Assembly (NCBI RefSeq): GCF_030409685.1
Contig: NZ_JAUFQJ010000003.1
Span: forward strand, 62,001-126,000
Source of the DNA: Ferruginibacter paludis
GTDB taxonomy: Bacteria > Bacteroidota > Bacteroidia > Chitinophagales > Chitinophagaceae
Reading direction: 5' to 3'
DNA: 64,000 nt
This document shows, piece after piece, positions 42,535-51,554 of this stretch (position 1 is its first letter; every line of letters starts with the position of its first letter). Under the pieces are notes generated by a model. That model saw nothing but the letters and a program-made list of their open reading frames with translations. It was not told the origin of the DNA and ran no database searches. The translations under genes were made by a program, and so were the position numbers.

Positions 42535-44475
42535 TCAATGTTTTGTTTCAAGCACATCAATTTTTCCATGCTTACGTAATTCATATTCTTTCGACATTAA
42601 AAAGATCAGTGGCGTTACCAATAGAATATGCGTTGCAGAAGTCAGCACACCACCTACCATTGGCAGCACAATCGGTTTCATTACATCGCTTCCTACGCCA
42701 TGGCTCCAGAGTATTGGTATCAATGCAAATAATGAAACGCATACTGTCATCAGTTTCGGCCTCAACCGTTTTGCCGCACCTGCAATTACATATTCACGCA
42801 GGTCTTCTTTTGTAATCGTTTCTTTTGAATTTCCTTTTTTCTTCACCAACTGCTGCATGGCATCGTTGAGGTAAATAACCATCACCACACCTGTTTCTAC
42901 CGCCAGGCCAAACAAGGCGATAAAGCCAACTGCCACGGCAACAGATAAATTCACGCCCCAGAAATAAATCATAAAAGCACCGCCGATTAAGGCAAATGGA
43001 ATAGATACCAAACTAAGGATGGCTTCTCTCGCAGAATGAAAAGCGAAATACATGGATAGAAAAATAATGAGCAACACCACAGGCAAAATCATCTTGAGTG
43101 TTCTTTCGCTCCTGATGAGATTTTCATACTGTCCGCTCCATTCCATAAAATACCCCTTGGGTAATTTGGTGAGCAGGCTGTTTAATTTTTCTTTTGTCTC
43201 ATTTACCGTACTACCCAAATCTCTTTCTCTTACATTGAACAAAACAGTACCTCTCAGTAAGGCGTTTTCTGAATTGATCATCGGCGGACCTTCTGTAATT
43301 TGTACGCCAGCTACTGCATCCAAAGGTATGGGGCCATATTGCATGGTTTGTACCTGCAGTTGTTTTAGCGCACTGATATTGTTTCGAAAATCCTGGCCAA
43401 ACCTGGCGTTAACAGAAAACCTTTGGCGCCCCTCTACGGTGGTGGTTAGCTTCATCCCTCCCAATGCAATTTCTACCACGCTGTTTACATCATCCACGCT
43501 TAAACCATAGCGGCTTATTTCATCTCTCTTAACGGAGATGTCAATATATTTCCCTCCTGTAATGGGTTCCACATATAAATCTTTTACACCACTAATTCCT
43601 TCAAGCTGATTTTTTATTTTTTGCGAGAAAGAATAGATGGTATCCAGGTTTTGCCCATACACTTTTAAACCTACATCTGTACGAATACCTGTTGAAAGCA
43701 TATTAATGCGGTTGATGATGGGCTGTGTCCATCCGTTGGTGACACCGGGTATCTGCAGCTTGGCATTCAGCTCATTGATGATGCCATTTTTTGTAAGATT
43801 TTTTCTCCATTCACTTTGTGGTTTCAACAGTACAATCGTTTCAATCATACTGATGGGAGAATTGTCTGTCGCTGTGTTGGCCCTGCCTGCTTTACCCAGC
43901 ACATTTTTCACTTCAGGTATCGACTTGATGAGTTTATCCTGCACCTGCAAAATTCTTTTAGCCTCACTGTTGGATACATCCGGCAATGTAACCGGCATAA
44001 AAAGAATGGAACCTTCATCCAGCGGCGGCATAAATTCCCGGCCTAAACTAAACAGCATCGGAATACTGATTGCAAGGGCAATGATATTAATGGCCAGCGT
44101 TGTCTTTCTCCATTTGATGCAGGTGCGGATAAGCGGTTCATATATTTTTTCCAGCAACCGGTTAATGGGATTTTTTGATTCCGGCCTGAACTTGCCTTTC
44201 ATAAAAAATGAAATCAGCACCGGTGCCAATGTAATCACCAGCAGTGCATCTACCACCATGATAAATGTTTTAGTGTACGCCAGCGGATGAAACAATTTTC
44301 CTTCCTGCCCTGTTAATAAAAACACCGGTAAAAAAGAAGCGATGATGATGATGGTAGAAAAAAACACGCCTCTTGACACCTGGTTACAGGCCTTTTCAAT
44401 CAGACTCATCCGTTCTGGTTCGGGTATGCGGTAATATTCATTTTGCCTTTTAATTTTATTGAATAACTTTCTCAT
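42535..44475 (-). CDS. cusA: Heavy-metal RND efflux pump, C-terminal part (split CusA)
   Basis: 646 residues. It begins in the cytoplasmic loop before the fifth membrane helix and holds helices 5-12 plus the second periplasmic loop: VSRGVFFSTIIIIASFLPVF, FMPPLDEGSILFMPVTLPD, the Glu of GLAVETGVVMVIYLND (about 527) and a Lys in RLRPKLMT (about 574). These match the E939/K984-type proton relay residues of E. coli CusA. The first half ends in the same frame, one TAA stop and one codon upstream (TAA ATC ATG). So one pump gene is interrupted by a single in-frame stop at a loop. Two-piece function by reinitiation and loss of function are both possible. Confidence 0.88.
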   Translation of the reverse strand: MRKLFNKIKRQNEYYRIPEPERMSLIEKACNQVSRGVFFSTIIIIASFLPVFLLTGQEGKLFHPLAYTKTFIMVVDALLVITLAPVLISFFMKGKFRPESKNPINRLLEKIYEPLIRTCIKWRKTTLAINIIALAISIPMLFSLGREFMPPLDEGSILFMPVTLPDVSNSEAKRILQVQDKLIKSIPEVKNVLGKAGRANTATDNSPISMIETIVLLKPQSEWRKNLTKNGIINELNAKLQIPGVTNGWTQPIINRINMLSTGIRTDVGLKVYGQNLDTIYSFSQKIKNQLEGISGVKDLYVEPITGGKYIDISVKRDEISRYGLSVDDVNSVVEIALGGMKLTTTVEGRQRFSVNARFGQDFRNNISALKQLQVQTMQYGPIPLDAVAGVQITEGPPMINSENALLRGTVLFNVRERDLGSTVNETKEKLNSLLTKLPKGYFMEWSGQYENLIRSERTLKMILPVVLLIIFLSMYFAFHSAREAILSLVSIPFALIGGAFMIYFWGVNLSVAVAVGFIALFGLAVETGVVMVIYLNDAMQQLVKKKGNSKETITKEDLREYVIAGAAKRLRPKLMTVCVSLFALIPILWSHGVGSDVMKPIVLPMVGGVLTSATHILLVTPLIFLMSKEYELRKHGKIDVLETKH

Positions 44476-44478
44476 GAT

Positions 44479-45759
44479 TTACGGTTTAGGGTTGTGACTA
44501 TTTTGCCAGTCGGATAAATGCCGGTAAGCATTTTCACTCATGATAATGCCGTTGTCTACAATCACACCGATTGCCAGCGCAATCCCCGTCAGCGACATGA
44601 TGTTGGAAGAAATGCCCAACAAATTCAGCAGTATAAAACTTATTGCAATGGTGATGGGAATTTGTATGATGATGCTGAGGGCGCTACGCCAGTGAAACAA
44701 AAAGAGCAGTACAATAAAAGCAACCACCATCATTTCTTCCACCAGCTTGCTTTTAATGTTACTGATAGCTGCTTCTATCAATTCGCTGCGGTCGTAAGCT
44801 GTTTTAAACGTCACGCCTTCAGGTAAACCTTTTTCTACTTCCTTCATTTTCGCCTTAACAGCGGTAATTACATTGTTGGCATTTTCTCCATAGCGCATTA
44901 CCACAATACCGCCAACCACTTCGCCTTCGCCGTTTTCATCAAAAATACCGAGGCGAAGATCGCCACCCATCTGCACGGTTCCAATGTCTTTTACCCGTAC
45001 CGGTATCCCTTTGAAATTACCGACAGCAATGCTCTCCAGGTCTCCTTTATTTTTTATATACCCAAGGCCACGAATGATATACGCCATGTCACTCATTTCA
45101 AATTTCCTTCCGCCTACATCATTATTATTAGCCTTCACTTTATTCATCACATCCATCAGGGAGACATTGTAAAACTGGAGTTTAACCGGATCAATGATCA
45201 ACTGGTATTGCTTTTCGAAGCCTCCGAAAGATGCAACTTCAGCTACACCGGGAACTGTTTGCAACGCAAGCTTCACATACCAATCCTGCAAAGCCCTTTG
45301 TTCGCCAAGGTCCATATTTTTTGTATCAAGTGTGTACCAGTAAACATGTCCAACACCCGTTCCGTCAGGACCTAGGGTTGGCGTAACACCTGTTGGTAAC
45401 AAACGTTGTGCATAATTCAACCGTTCCAGCACTCTTGTTCTGGCCCAATACACATCCACATTATCTTCAAAAATCACGTACACAAAACTCATCCCGAACA
45501 TAGATGACCCCCGTATGTTTTTTACTTTGGGAATACCCTGTAAATTGCTCACCAACGGATATGTTACCTGGTCTTCCATAATCTGCGGACCACGACCCAT
45601 CCACTCTGTAAAAACGATTACCTGGTTTTCGCTCAGGTCGGGTATGGCATCAATGGGGTTCTTTTGTATATTGATGATGCCCAGCGCAAATAACCCGGCT
45701 GCAATAAGCAAAACGATGTACCTGTTCTTTAACGACCAGGAAATTATTGATGGAATCAT
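44479..45759 (-). CDS. cusA: Heavy-metal RND efflux pump, N-terminal part (split CusA)
   Basis: 426 residues. Membrane helix 1 (about 12-30), the first periplasmic loop (VTYPLVSNLQGIPKVKNIRG ... VGVGHVYWYTLD and the copper-pump stretch VASFGGFEKQYQLIIDP), and helices 2-4 ending with GVIVDNGIIMSENA, whose Asp (about 402) corresponds to D405 of CusA. Translation stops at a TAA (44479-44481) just after a polar stretch WQNSHNPKP, in the loop between helices 4 and 5. The remainder of the pump continues in the same frame from an ATG 3 bases on. Family (CusA, copper/silver) firm; whether the two halves work together is open. Confidence 0.88.
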   Translation of the reverse strand: MIPSIISWSLKNRYIVLLIAAGLFALGIINIQKNPIDAIPDLSENQVIVFTEWMGRGPQIMEDQVTYPLVSNLQGIPKVKNIRGSSMFGMSFVYVIFEDNVDVYWARTRVLERLNYAQRLLPTGVTPTLGPDGTGVGHVYWYTLDTKNMDLGEQRALQDWYVKLALQTVPGVAEVASFGGFEKQYQLIIDPVKLQFYNVSLMDVMNKVKANNNDVGGRKFEMSDMAYIIRGLGYIKNKGDLESIAVGNFKGIPVRVKDIGTVQMGGDLRLGIFDENGEGEVVGGIVVMRYGENANNVITAVKAKMKEVEKGLPEGVTFKTAYDRSELIEAAISNIKSKLVEEMMVVAFIVLLFLFHWRSALSIIIQIPITIAISFILLNLLGISSNIMSLTGIALAIGVIVDNGIIMSENAYRHLSDWQNSHNPKP

Positions 45760-45783
45760 GTAGGTTTATTTTAAAACCATGAA

Positions 45784-46416
45784 TTATTTAAACACTTCTT
45801 CTGCACTACCGCAGGTAATCATTTTGTTACCGTAATAAGGATTGCGGATTTCCTTAGTCTCGCTTAACCACATGGCACCTCCCTGGCTTTGGTTGTACAT
45901 CGGGCAATGATCATGATAAATGATTTTACCACCGCCAAAAGCTTTTACCAGCAAATACATTGCTTCACTCATGGTTGCAAAATGCTCCCGTTGGTGTTCC
46001 ACTTTATCGCCGTTCTTTCCGATATGTTCCGCATCTTCTTTCAGGCTTTCCTCTGTGTTATCAAATACCTTTTTTTGCACTGCCGTCAACAAGGATTTAT
46101 CCAGCTTACTGATTGCTTCATTCATTGCTTTTCCACCTGCGGCGGCTTCGCTTGCATTGTCATTTGCCAATGCATTTTTTATCTGCAGGTAATAGTCAAC
46201 AATTTCCTTTATAGCCGTAGCCGCTTTTACATCCACATCAGTAAACGTAATGGGTACAAGCGTTGGCGCTTTATCTTCTGTTGCAACTCCATGTTGCATT
46301 GTATCCTTCTTTAAACTATCCGCAGCCGCTGGTTCCGCTTCCCTTTTATTATTGCTGTTGCAGGCCGTAAACAGCACGGTACCAAATGCAAGCAGGCTAA
46401 ACATTACTCTTTTCAT
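45784..46416 (-). CDS. DUF3347 lipoprotein of the copper locus
   Basis: 210 residues. Lipobox LFTAC (Cys19). A polar linker (20-55) is followed by a DUF3347 domain: IVDYYLQIKNALANDN, AISKLDKSLLTAVQKKVF, and a C-terminal HDHCPMYNQSQGGAMWLSETKEIRNPYYG with MITCG. The HDHCPM motif and the final Cys look like metal ligands. DUF3347 proteins are typically encoded with Cus-type pumps. It lies 24 bases from the pump gene on the same strand. A periplasmic copper-binding or delivery role is inferred. Confidence 0.85.
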   Translation of the reverse strand: MKRVMFSLLAFGTVLFTACNSNNKREAEPAAADSLKKDTMQHGVATEDKAPTLVPITFTDVDVKAATAIKEIVDYYLQIKNALANDNASEAAAGGKAMNEAISKLDKSLLTAVQKKVFDNTEESLKEDAEHIGKNGDKVEHQREHFATMSEAMYLLVKAFGGGKIIYHDHCPMYNQSQGGAMWLSETKEIRNPYYGNKMITCGSAEEVFK

Positions 46417-46437
46417 TATTGTAAAATATTGTATTGA

Positions 46438-46788
46438 TTAATGCTGGTGTTTTGAATGGTCTTCTTTCTTTTCAACCAATGCCATCCCGCATTTGGAACA
46501 TTTGCCAGGCTTGTCACTGGTTACTTCCGGATGCATAGGACAGCTGTACATTTTCATAGCCATCGGTTTGCTTTTTTCTTTTTTTACTTTCACTAAATCC
46601 ATCCCGCACTTCGGGCACTTACCGGGTTTATCACTCATTACTTCCGGATGCATGGAGCAGGTGTACATTGCTTTTTGCACGTCTTTATGCAGATGCTTTT
46701 TTGAAGAATCCAGTTTTACTTCCTGGGCAAAAAGATTGACAGACAGGATGGTGAAAGCCGCCATCAGCAGCATTTTAAATGATTGCAT
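46438..46788 (-). CDS. Small periplasmic protein with two heavy-metal-binding modules
   Basis: 116 residues from the ATG at 46788; an upstream ATG would add 16 residues that do not belong to the signal peptide (MLLMAAFTILSVNLFA). Two near-identical modules YTCSMHPEVMSDKPGKCPK and YSCPMHPEVTSDKPGKCSK, each followed by CGM, lie in tandem, and the protein ends in a His-rich tail (HSKHQH). They are the same modules as in the ATPase and the adaptors. I infer a copper buffer or chaperone. The tight spacing to the DUF3347 gene suggests one operon. Confidence 0.85.
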   Translation of the reverse strand: MQSFKMLLMAAFTILSVNLFAQEVKLDSSKKHLHKDVQKAMYTCSMHPEVMSDKPGKCPKCGMDLVKVKKEKSKPMAMKMYSCPMHPEVTSDKPGKCSKCGMALVEKKEDHSKHQH

Positions 46789-46892
46789 TGTTTGTAGATT
46801 TTTATGTGAATGGATGAAATTGACTAAGCTGGGCATATACTAATGCCAATAGCCTGGCGATAACCGCCGGGCATTAATACCGTAAATAAATT

Positions 46893-47291
46893 CTAAATAA
46901 GGAAAACGCAGTTGCGGACGTACACCGCTACGGTGCTGACTGGTGGCGGAGAATGTACACCGGGGTTTGCTGTTGTTACAGAAAAAATAACAGGAGCCGG
47001 CAGCTCAAAAAATGAAACCGGTATAGCAACTGTTACGGACTGGGTAAAATTGAAAGCAGGCTCTGTGATCCGTTGATCAGTATTATTTTGTATCAGGCGA
47101 CTCTCATCGTTGCAGCAGCCATTTTGCTTTTGTGAAGATTTTTGCATGCCACATTTGTCGCAGGTTTTGGTCTCAGCAAACCCAAGCTCCCACCCTGCAA
47201 GTTTGCCCATACAGTAATGCACATGCACAGTTGCACCAACAGATGTGCTGATGTACAAAAGCGCTAATATGACTACTACTATTTTTTTCAC
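46893..47291 (-). CDS. HYC_CC_PP-family protein
   Basis: 132 residues. Signal peptide, then the three motifs that name the family: VHYCMG (about 25-30), CDKCGM and NGCCND in the middle, and HSPPP near the C-terminus. These small exported proteins are encoded near copper efflux genes in Bacteroidota. Six Cys in the mature part and the YCMG motif fit copper binding. First gene of the co-oriented copper locus. Molecular role unknown. Confidence 0.82.
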   Translation of the reverse strand: MKKIVVVILALLYISTSVGATVHVHYCMGKLAGWELGFAETKTCDKCGMQKSSQKQNGCCNDESRLIQNNTDQRITEPAFNFTQSVTVAIPVSFFELPAPVIFSVTTANPGVHSPPPVSTVAVYVRNCVFLI

Positions 47292-47494
47292 TACTGTAAA
47301 AGTAAACAGATTATTTTGTAAAATATTGTTGTTTTATTTTTAACGGCTGCCAGGAATCAGCAAAATACCAGATTAAGTGGCAGATAAAATCGGGTTGGAT
47401 ATACATCACCATATGATATTCTTCGCCATGGGAATTGAGACCGGCACGGATGATGAATGATTATTCCTTTAAAACATCTGCAGGTTTCGGGCAC

Positions 47495-48700
47495 CTATCT
47501 TCTTCTCTGTTTAAAATAAAAAGTAAGCATATAGAATGCCATGCGGATAAACTGGTATGAGCACCAGCGGATAAACCGGATGAGCATATTTTTTGTGTAC
47601 ACATGCCCGTCTGCGGTGATTGCTAAACATTTATTTTGGATAATGTCTTCCATAATATTTTCCATTTCTGTTGCCATGGCTTTATTCCGTACATCTACAT
47701 TTAGTTCAATACTGGCATAAGCACTAATGTTGTTGATGTTATAAGAACCTATTGTGAACCATTCGCTGTCACATACCGCAACCTTAGCGTGCAGTACCGC
47801 CGGCTGGTATTCGTACAGCTCAATATTATTGCGCAACAACCAGTCATACATCCAGCGCTCAGCGTGCTTTGCGACCATCACATCAGATGGTCCCGCAGTT
47901 ATCACTTTTATTTTAACGCCCCTTTTGGTTGCATTTCGTAATAAGCGCCTGATGATTTTACCGGGCAAAAAGTAACTGGATATTATGGTAATATGCGATT
48001 TGGAGCGGCGCAGCATTTCAATATAGGTTGCTGAAATTTCATTTTTCCGCCGCACCCAATCATTGCGCCGCATCCGCACGCTGCTGGCCTCGTCTTTTAC
48101 AATATCAAATTTTCGGCTGGCATCATCACAGGAAGTAGCTTCCATTTTAACCGGAAATCCATTCCATGTTTTCCAGCATAAAACACACAGCTGACGTGCA
48201 ACTTCACCTTCAATAAAAACGGCAAAGTCAAGCCAGGAAGGTATTCCGGGCATATCATTGTACCGGTCTGCTATGTTTAATCCCCCTACCATGCCGCATC
48301 TTCCGTCGGCAACAAAAACTTTCTGATGCAGCCTTCTGCCAAAATAATAATGCCGGCTTTTTAGCAATGGTTCAAAAAAACGAAAATGAACACCAGCCCG
48401 TTGCAACTTATCAATAAATTTTTTAGACAGTGTTTGTGATGCATATCCATCTGCCAGTAAATATACCTGCACGTCTCTTTTAGCGGCGGCCATTAAAGCA
48501 TCGGCCACCAGCGTACCGGTTTTATCTTCTGCAAAAATATAGGTCTGCAGGTGGATGTTTTCGCTTGCCTGCTCAATCATTGATAACAACATTTCAAAAT
48601 AAACCCTGCCACCGCGAATTAATTTCACTTTATTGTTATCAGAAAAGGCTGCTGATGCTTTTGTGCCGGTAAGATATTTTGCTCTTTGCTGGGCTGGCAT
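47495..48700 (-). CDS. Phospholipase D-type enzyme (cardiolipin synthase-like)
   Basis: 401 residues. Two HKD motifs: HQKVFVADGRCGMVGGLN near residue 142 and HAKVAVCDSEWFTIGSYN near 304, each with the Lys and Asp spaced as in PLD enzymes. There is no N-terminal membrane pair, unlike classic ClsA; it is closer to ClsB/YbhO-type. The enzyme likely joins two phosphatidylglycerols to cardiolipin or transfers phosphatidyl groups. A hydrophobic patch at the C-terminus (FIRMAFYMLTFYF) may associate with the membrane. It is upstream of the copper locus on the same strand, but about 200 bases and a signal change separate them. Confidence 0.87.
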   Translation of the reverse strand: MPAQQRAKYLTGTKASAAFSDNNKVKLIRGGRVYFEMLLSMIEQASENIHLQTYIFAEDKTGTLVADALMAAAKRDVQVYLLADGYASQTLSKKFIDKLQRAGVHFRFFEPLLKSRHYYFGRRLHQKVFVADGRCGMVGGLNIADRYNDMPGIPSWLDFAVFIEGEVARQLCVLCWKTWNGFPVKMEATSCDDASRKFDIVKDEASSVRMRRNDWVRRKNEISATYIEMLRRSKSHITIISSYFLPGKIIRRLLRNATKRGVKIKVITAGPSDVMVAKHAERWMYDWLLRNNIELYEYQPAVLHAKVAVCDSEWFTIGSYNINNISAYASIELNVDVRNKAMATEMENIMEDIIQNKCLAITADGHVYTKNMLIRFIRWCSYQFIRMAFYMLTFYFKQRRR

Positions 48701-48880
48701 TGATTTTTTAAAATAATATAAACTGAAAGTAGATAAAAATACAACCCGGAAATTAAATTGTTCTTGTAAAATTTAAGATCATAATAAAGGCTGATATAAA
48801 TCATTGCAGGCGGTAGTGCCCGGTGGTAGTTTTATTGATCATTTCTTTTAAATCCTTCCTGATCTGAACAAAAAATCATC

Positions 48881-49732
48881 ATGAAAAAGATATTAGTGCC
48901 AACCGATTTTTCAGCCTGTGCCGAAAACGCCGTCAACTTTGCTGTTGAATCCGCCAGGATTTTTCCTGCGACAATTACGTTATTGCATGCATTTGAACTG
49001 AACGGAGATGTATATACGGATTACCTGGGCGTTAATAAGGAATATAACCAATCGCAGTTACATGAAGCAACCGATAAATTAACACAGTTAAAATTAAGCA
49101 TAGAGAAAAAAGATACACTTTCCATTGAAAGCATGGTGTTTACCGGCAGTGTAAAAGAAAGTATTCTTCAAACTTCCAGCGAAAAAAATAGTGACCTGGT
49201 AGTTATGGGAACCGCAGGCGTTAACGGCTTATTACAAAAATTATGGGGCAGCACAACTTCTGCCATTATTGGAAAAAGCAAGGTGCCTGTGTTGGCTATA
49301 CCTGTGAATTATCAATGGAAAAAGCCGGCGAAAATTTTATTGTCAACTAACCACTTTGAAACAGAGCCCTCCATACTTGACGCGATATTTGACCTGGCTA
49401 ATTGCTATGGGGCACAGGTGCAGGTAGTAGTGTTTACCAATGAAGCACACGATACTGCATTGGTATTTTTAGAGCAGGACCGCAAAATACCTGCTTACGA
49501 ACAAATGCTGAAAGATAGATACAAGCATACGATGATTGGTGTGGATCACCTTTTTGGAACAGATTTCGAACTGGTACTGCAAAATTATATCAACCATAAC
49601 CAGGTGGATATGCTGGCAATGATACCCTACAAAAGAAGTTTTGCAGATAAAATATTTCACCCGAGCATTACAAAACGAATGAGCTATCATTTAAAAGTTC
49701 CCCTGCTCGCTGTCCCTGCAAAAGAAGGATAA
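48881..49732 (+). CDS. Tandem universal stress protein
   Basis: 283 residues made of two UspA-like domains (about 1-145 and 150-280). The first has VPTDFSACAENAVNFAVESA and the ATP-site motif MGTAGVNGLLQKLWGSTTSAI ending in VPVLAIP. The second is more divergent (ILLSTNHFETEPSILDAIFDLA; ending VPLLAVPAKEG) and lacks an obvious nucleotide motif. Tandem Usps are common in Bacteroidota and linked to stress survival. Transcribed alone. Confidence 0.92.
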   Translation: MKKILVPTDFSACAENAVNFAVESARIFPATITLLHAFELNGDVYTDYLGVNKEYNQSQLHEATDKLTQLKLSIEKKDTLSIESMVFTGSVKESILQTSSEKNSDLVVMGTAGVNGLLQKLWGSTTSAIIGKSKVPVLAIPVNYQWKKPAKILLSTNHFETEPSILDAIFDLANCYGAQVQVVVFTNEAHDTALVFLEQDRKIPAYEQMLKDRYKHTMIGVDHLFGTDFELVLQNYINHNQVDMLAMIPYKRSFADKIFHPSITKRMSYHLKVPLLAVPAKEG

Positions 49733-49870
49733 TCTGTTTACTGGTATCATCCTGCTTACCTGCCAGTTAACAACAGCTTAGACAAAATGTATTTTTAAGC
49801 ATTTTTTTAGCCTGGCGAAAACATACCAGCACAAAAATGTTGCTGATAAAGGAAGGTTGCAAGCCTGCAC

Positions 49871-50206
49871 TCAGATAATATCCAAAAAACTATATTCGTT
49901 CGAATTCCCCAGGGCGCTGAAATCGTCTGCACGTTTAATCATCAACCCAACCAGGTACATGGTACTCTGATTGCTGGTACGTATTAAGACGACTTTGGGG
50001 GGTATGGCTGTTTCTATCAGGAGGTTCAAAAAATCTTTGTCGTTGGTAACAATAGTGCAATTATTGAGAAGAGCATATTTCCAAATATCAATGTCTTTCA
50101 GTGGGACAGGCAAACCAATTTCATCCACATGCAGACAATCCCTGAAATGGATTTTTAATCTGTCGACTACCCTTCCTGATATATTGGCGTCCAGGAGTAG
50201 TTTCAT
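49871..50206 (-). CDS. DUF5615 PIN-like toxin of a toxin-antitoxin pair
   Basis: 111 residues. PIN/Mut7-C-like fold: MKLLLDANIS with the first acidic residue, HVDEIGL, an acid in DIDIWKYAL, VTNDKDFLNL and a last acidic patch, the set of residues expected for a metal-dependent nuclease. It overlaps the DUF433 gene by one base (ATGA-type overlap), as in known DUF433/DUF5615 toxin-antitoxin operons. Likely target RNA, by analogy only. Confidence 0.87.
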   Translation of the reverse strand: MKLLLDANISGRVVDRLKIHFRDCLHVDEIGLPVPLKDIDIWKYALLNNCTIVTNDKDFLNLLIETAIPPKVVLIRTSNQSTMYLVGLMIKRADDFSALGNSNEYSFLDII

Positions 50207-50433
50207 TATGCGGTAATGATCTTAATGACAGATTCCCTGTTGGCTGCAAAGCCCAGGGCGGCCATGATATGTTCTTTCTTTAACAGGGGATAATCTTCCA
50301 GCACCTGGGAGTAGCTCATGCCCGAAGCAAGCCACTTAAGAATGTCACACACCGTAATCCGTGTGCCTTTGATGCAAGGTTTGCCAAAACGGATCTCCGG
50401 GTTGACAGCGATGTATAAAGAAAATTCTTTCAT
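50206..50433 (-). CDS. DUF433 antitoxin
   Basis: 75 residues. DUF433 helix-turn-helix pattern: GKPCIKGTRITVCDILKWLASGMSYSQVLEDYPLL-like arrangement (about 18-52), with conserved G-x-P-C-I-K-G-T-R-I. These proteins bind DNA and neutralise a downstream DUF5615 toxin. First gene of the pair. The pair is a short two-gene island with no other accessory genes nearby. Confidence 0.88.
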   Translation of the reverse strand: MKEFSLYIAVNPEIRFGKPCIKGTRITVCDILKWLASGMSYSQVLEDYPLLKKEHIMAALGFAANRESVIKIITA

Positions 50434-50656
50434 CTTTTAAAGTTACTATTTTTTTATTTTTAAATAGCTGAATTCAGCGCAAAATTAATGGCACTAAAAT
50501 GCAATGAAATTGTGTGCACAGAAAGCCGAAAATGAGTGTAAATGAGGTCAAAATTCGTACCATAAGCTTTTGTGAAACAAGCCAGTACTTTCTGTTGGGT
50601 TTATAAGTGCAGATAAAAATATGAGATCAGAAATTTTTATCTGATTTTTCTATGAA

Positions 50657-51388
50657 TTATTTAAAGAAAATAACGATGGCACCTAAGAATGTGAGTGCAA
50701 TAACGAACTTTCTGTAGCTATCATCCCTGATAAGTGCAACAACTTTTAACCCTGCAAAAAAACCTGCTATCAGTGCAGGTAGTAAAAGCAGATCTGTTTG
50801 TAAAGTAGATAGCGAAATATTTTTCCAGTAGATAATCTGAAAAGGCAGTTTGAAAAAATTAATCACCAGGAAAACCCAGGCAGCGGTGCCGATAAAATCG
50901 TTCTTGGTCATACGCAATGCCAAAAAATAAATATTGGCAAAAGCGCCAGCTAAGTTACCGAGCATGGTAGTAAAACCCGCGGCCAGTCCGGTACCAGCAG
51001 CAAACAATTTATTCTGCGGCATGACAGTTGTCTTTCTGAATTCCATCACCACAATAATGATGACTGTTAAAACAATGATCACCGCCATCATTTTTCTGAA
51101 CAGCTTTTCATCCAGATCTTTACCCACATACACACCAATTAAAACGCCCGCCATCATCCAGGGAATAATTTTCCAGAACTGCGGCCACTGCATATGCCGC
51201 CTGTAATAGGTAACCGCCATAATATCTGCAGCGCAAAGCAATGGCAGCACCACACCGGTAGAGGATTTTCCTCCAAACACCAGCGCCATGATCGTGATGT
51301 TCATCATCTCAATACCTTTAAGCCCGGCTTTGGAAAGTCCGAGGATAAATGTGCCCAACAAAATAAGTGTCCACTGAAGTAAATCCAT
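50657..51388 (-). CDS. TauE/SafE-family permease
   Basis: 243 residues with seven or eight membrane helices and two TauE half-repeats (GLSKAGLKGI and the second GxxAGFTTMLGNLAGAF region). Family members export sulfite, sulfoacetate or similar anions. Here the gene stands alone and no sulphur genes are adjacent, so the substrate is not known. Length fits. Confidence 0.87.
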   Translation of the reverse strand: MDLLQWTLILLGTFILGLSKAGLKGIEMMNITIMALVFGGKSSTGVVLPLLCAADIMAVTYYRRHMQWPQFWKIIPWMMAGVLIGVYVGKDLDEKLFRKMMAVIIVLTVIIIVVMEFRKTTVMPQNKLFAAGTGLAAGFTTMLGNLAGAFANIYFLALRMTKNDFIGTAAWVFLVINFFKLPFQIIYWKNISLSTLQTDLLLLPALIAGFFAGLKVVALIRDDSYRKFVIALTFLGAIVIFFK

Positions 51389-51527
51389 AATGCGTTAAAG
51401 GTATTGCAAGCATTCAAATAATCAGGATAGTAAAAATATTTTACACTCCACTTTTCCAAAAGCCTTACGATTTTTTTGCCGAAGGTAAATGTACACTTTC
51501 AGCCGTTTCACCTGCGCCAAATTTTAG

Positions 51528-51535
51528 TACATTTG
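51528..51535 (+). promoter_or_regulatory. -7 promoter element for the 51555-TonB receptor unit
   Basis: TACATTTG, exact TAnnTTTG, 20 bases before the ATG at 51555. A weak TTTC is at the -33 distance. Confidence 0.45.
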
Positions 51536-51554
51536 CCTGAATTAAAGTTGCTGA

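Noticed and set aside
36399..44290. Plus-strand frames opposite the copper locus
   Set aside because: All lie antisense to well-recognised genes and show no domain of their own.
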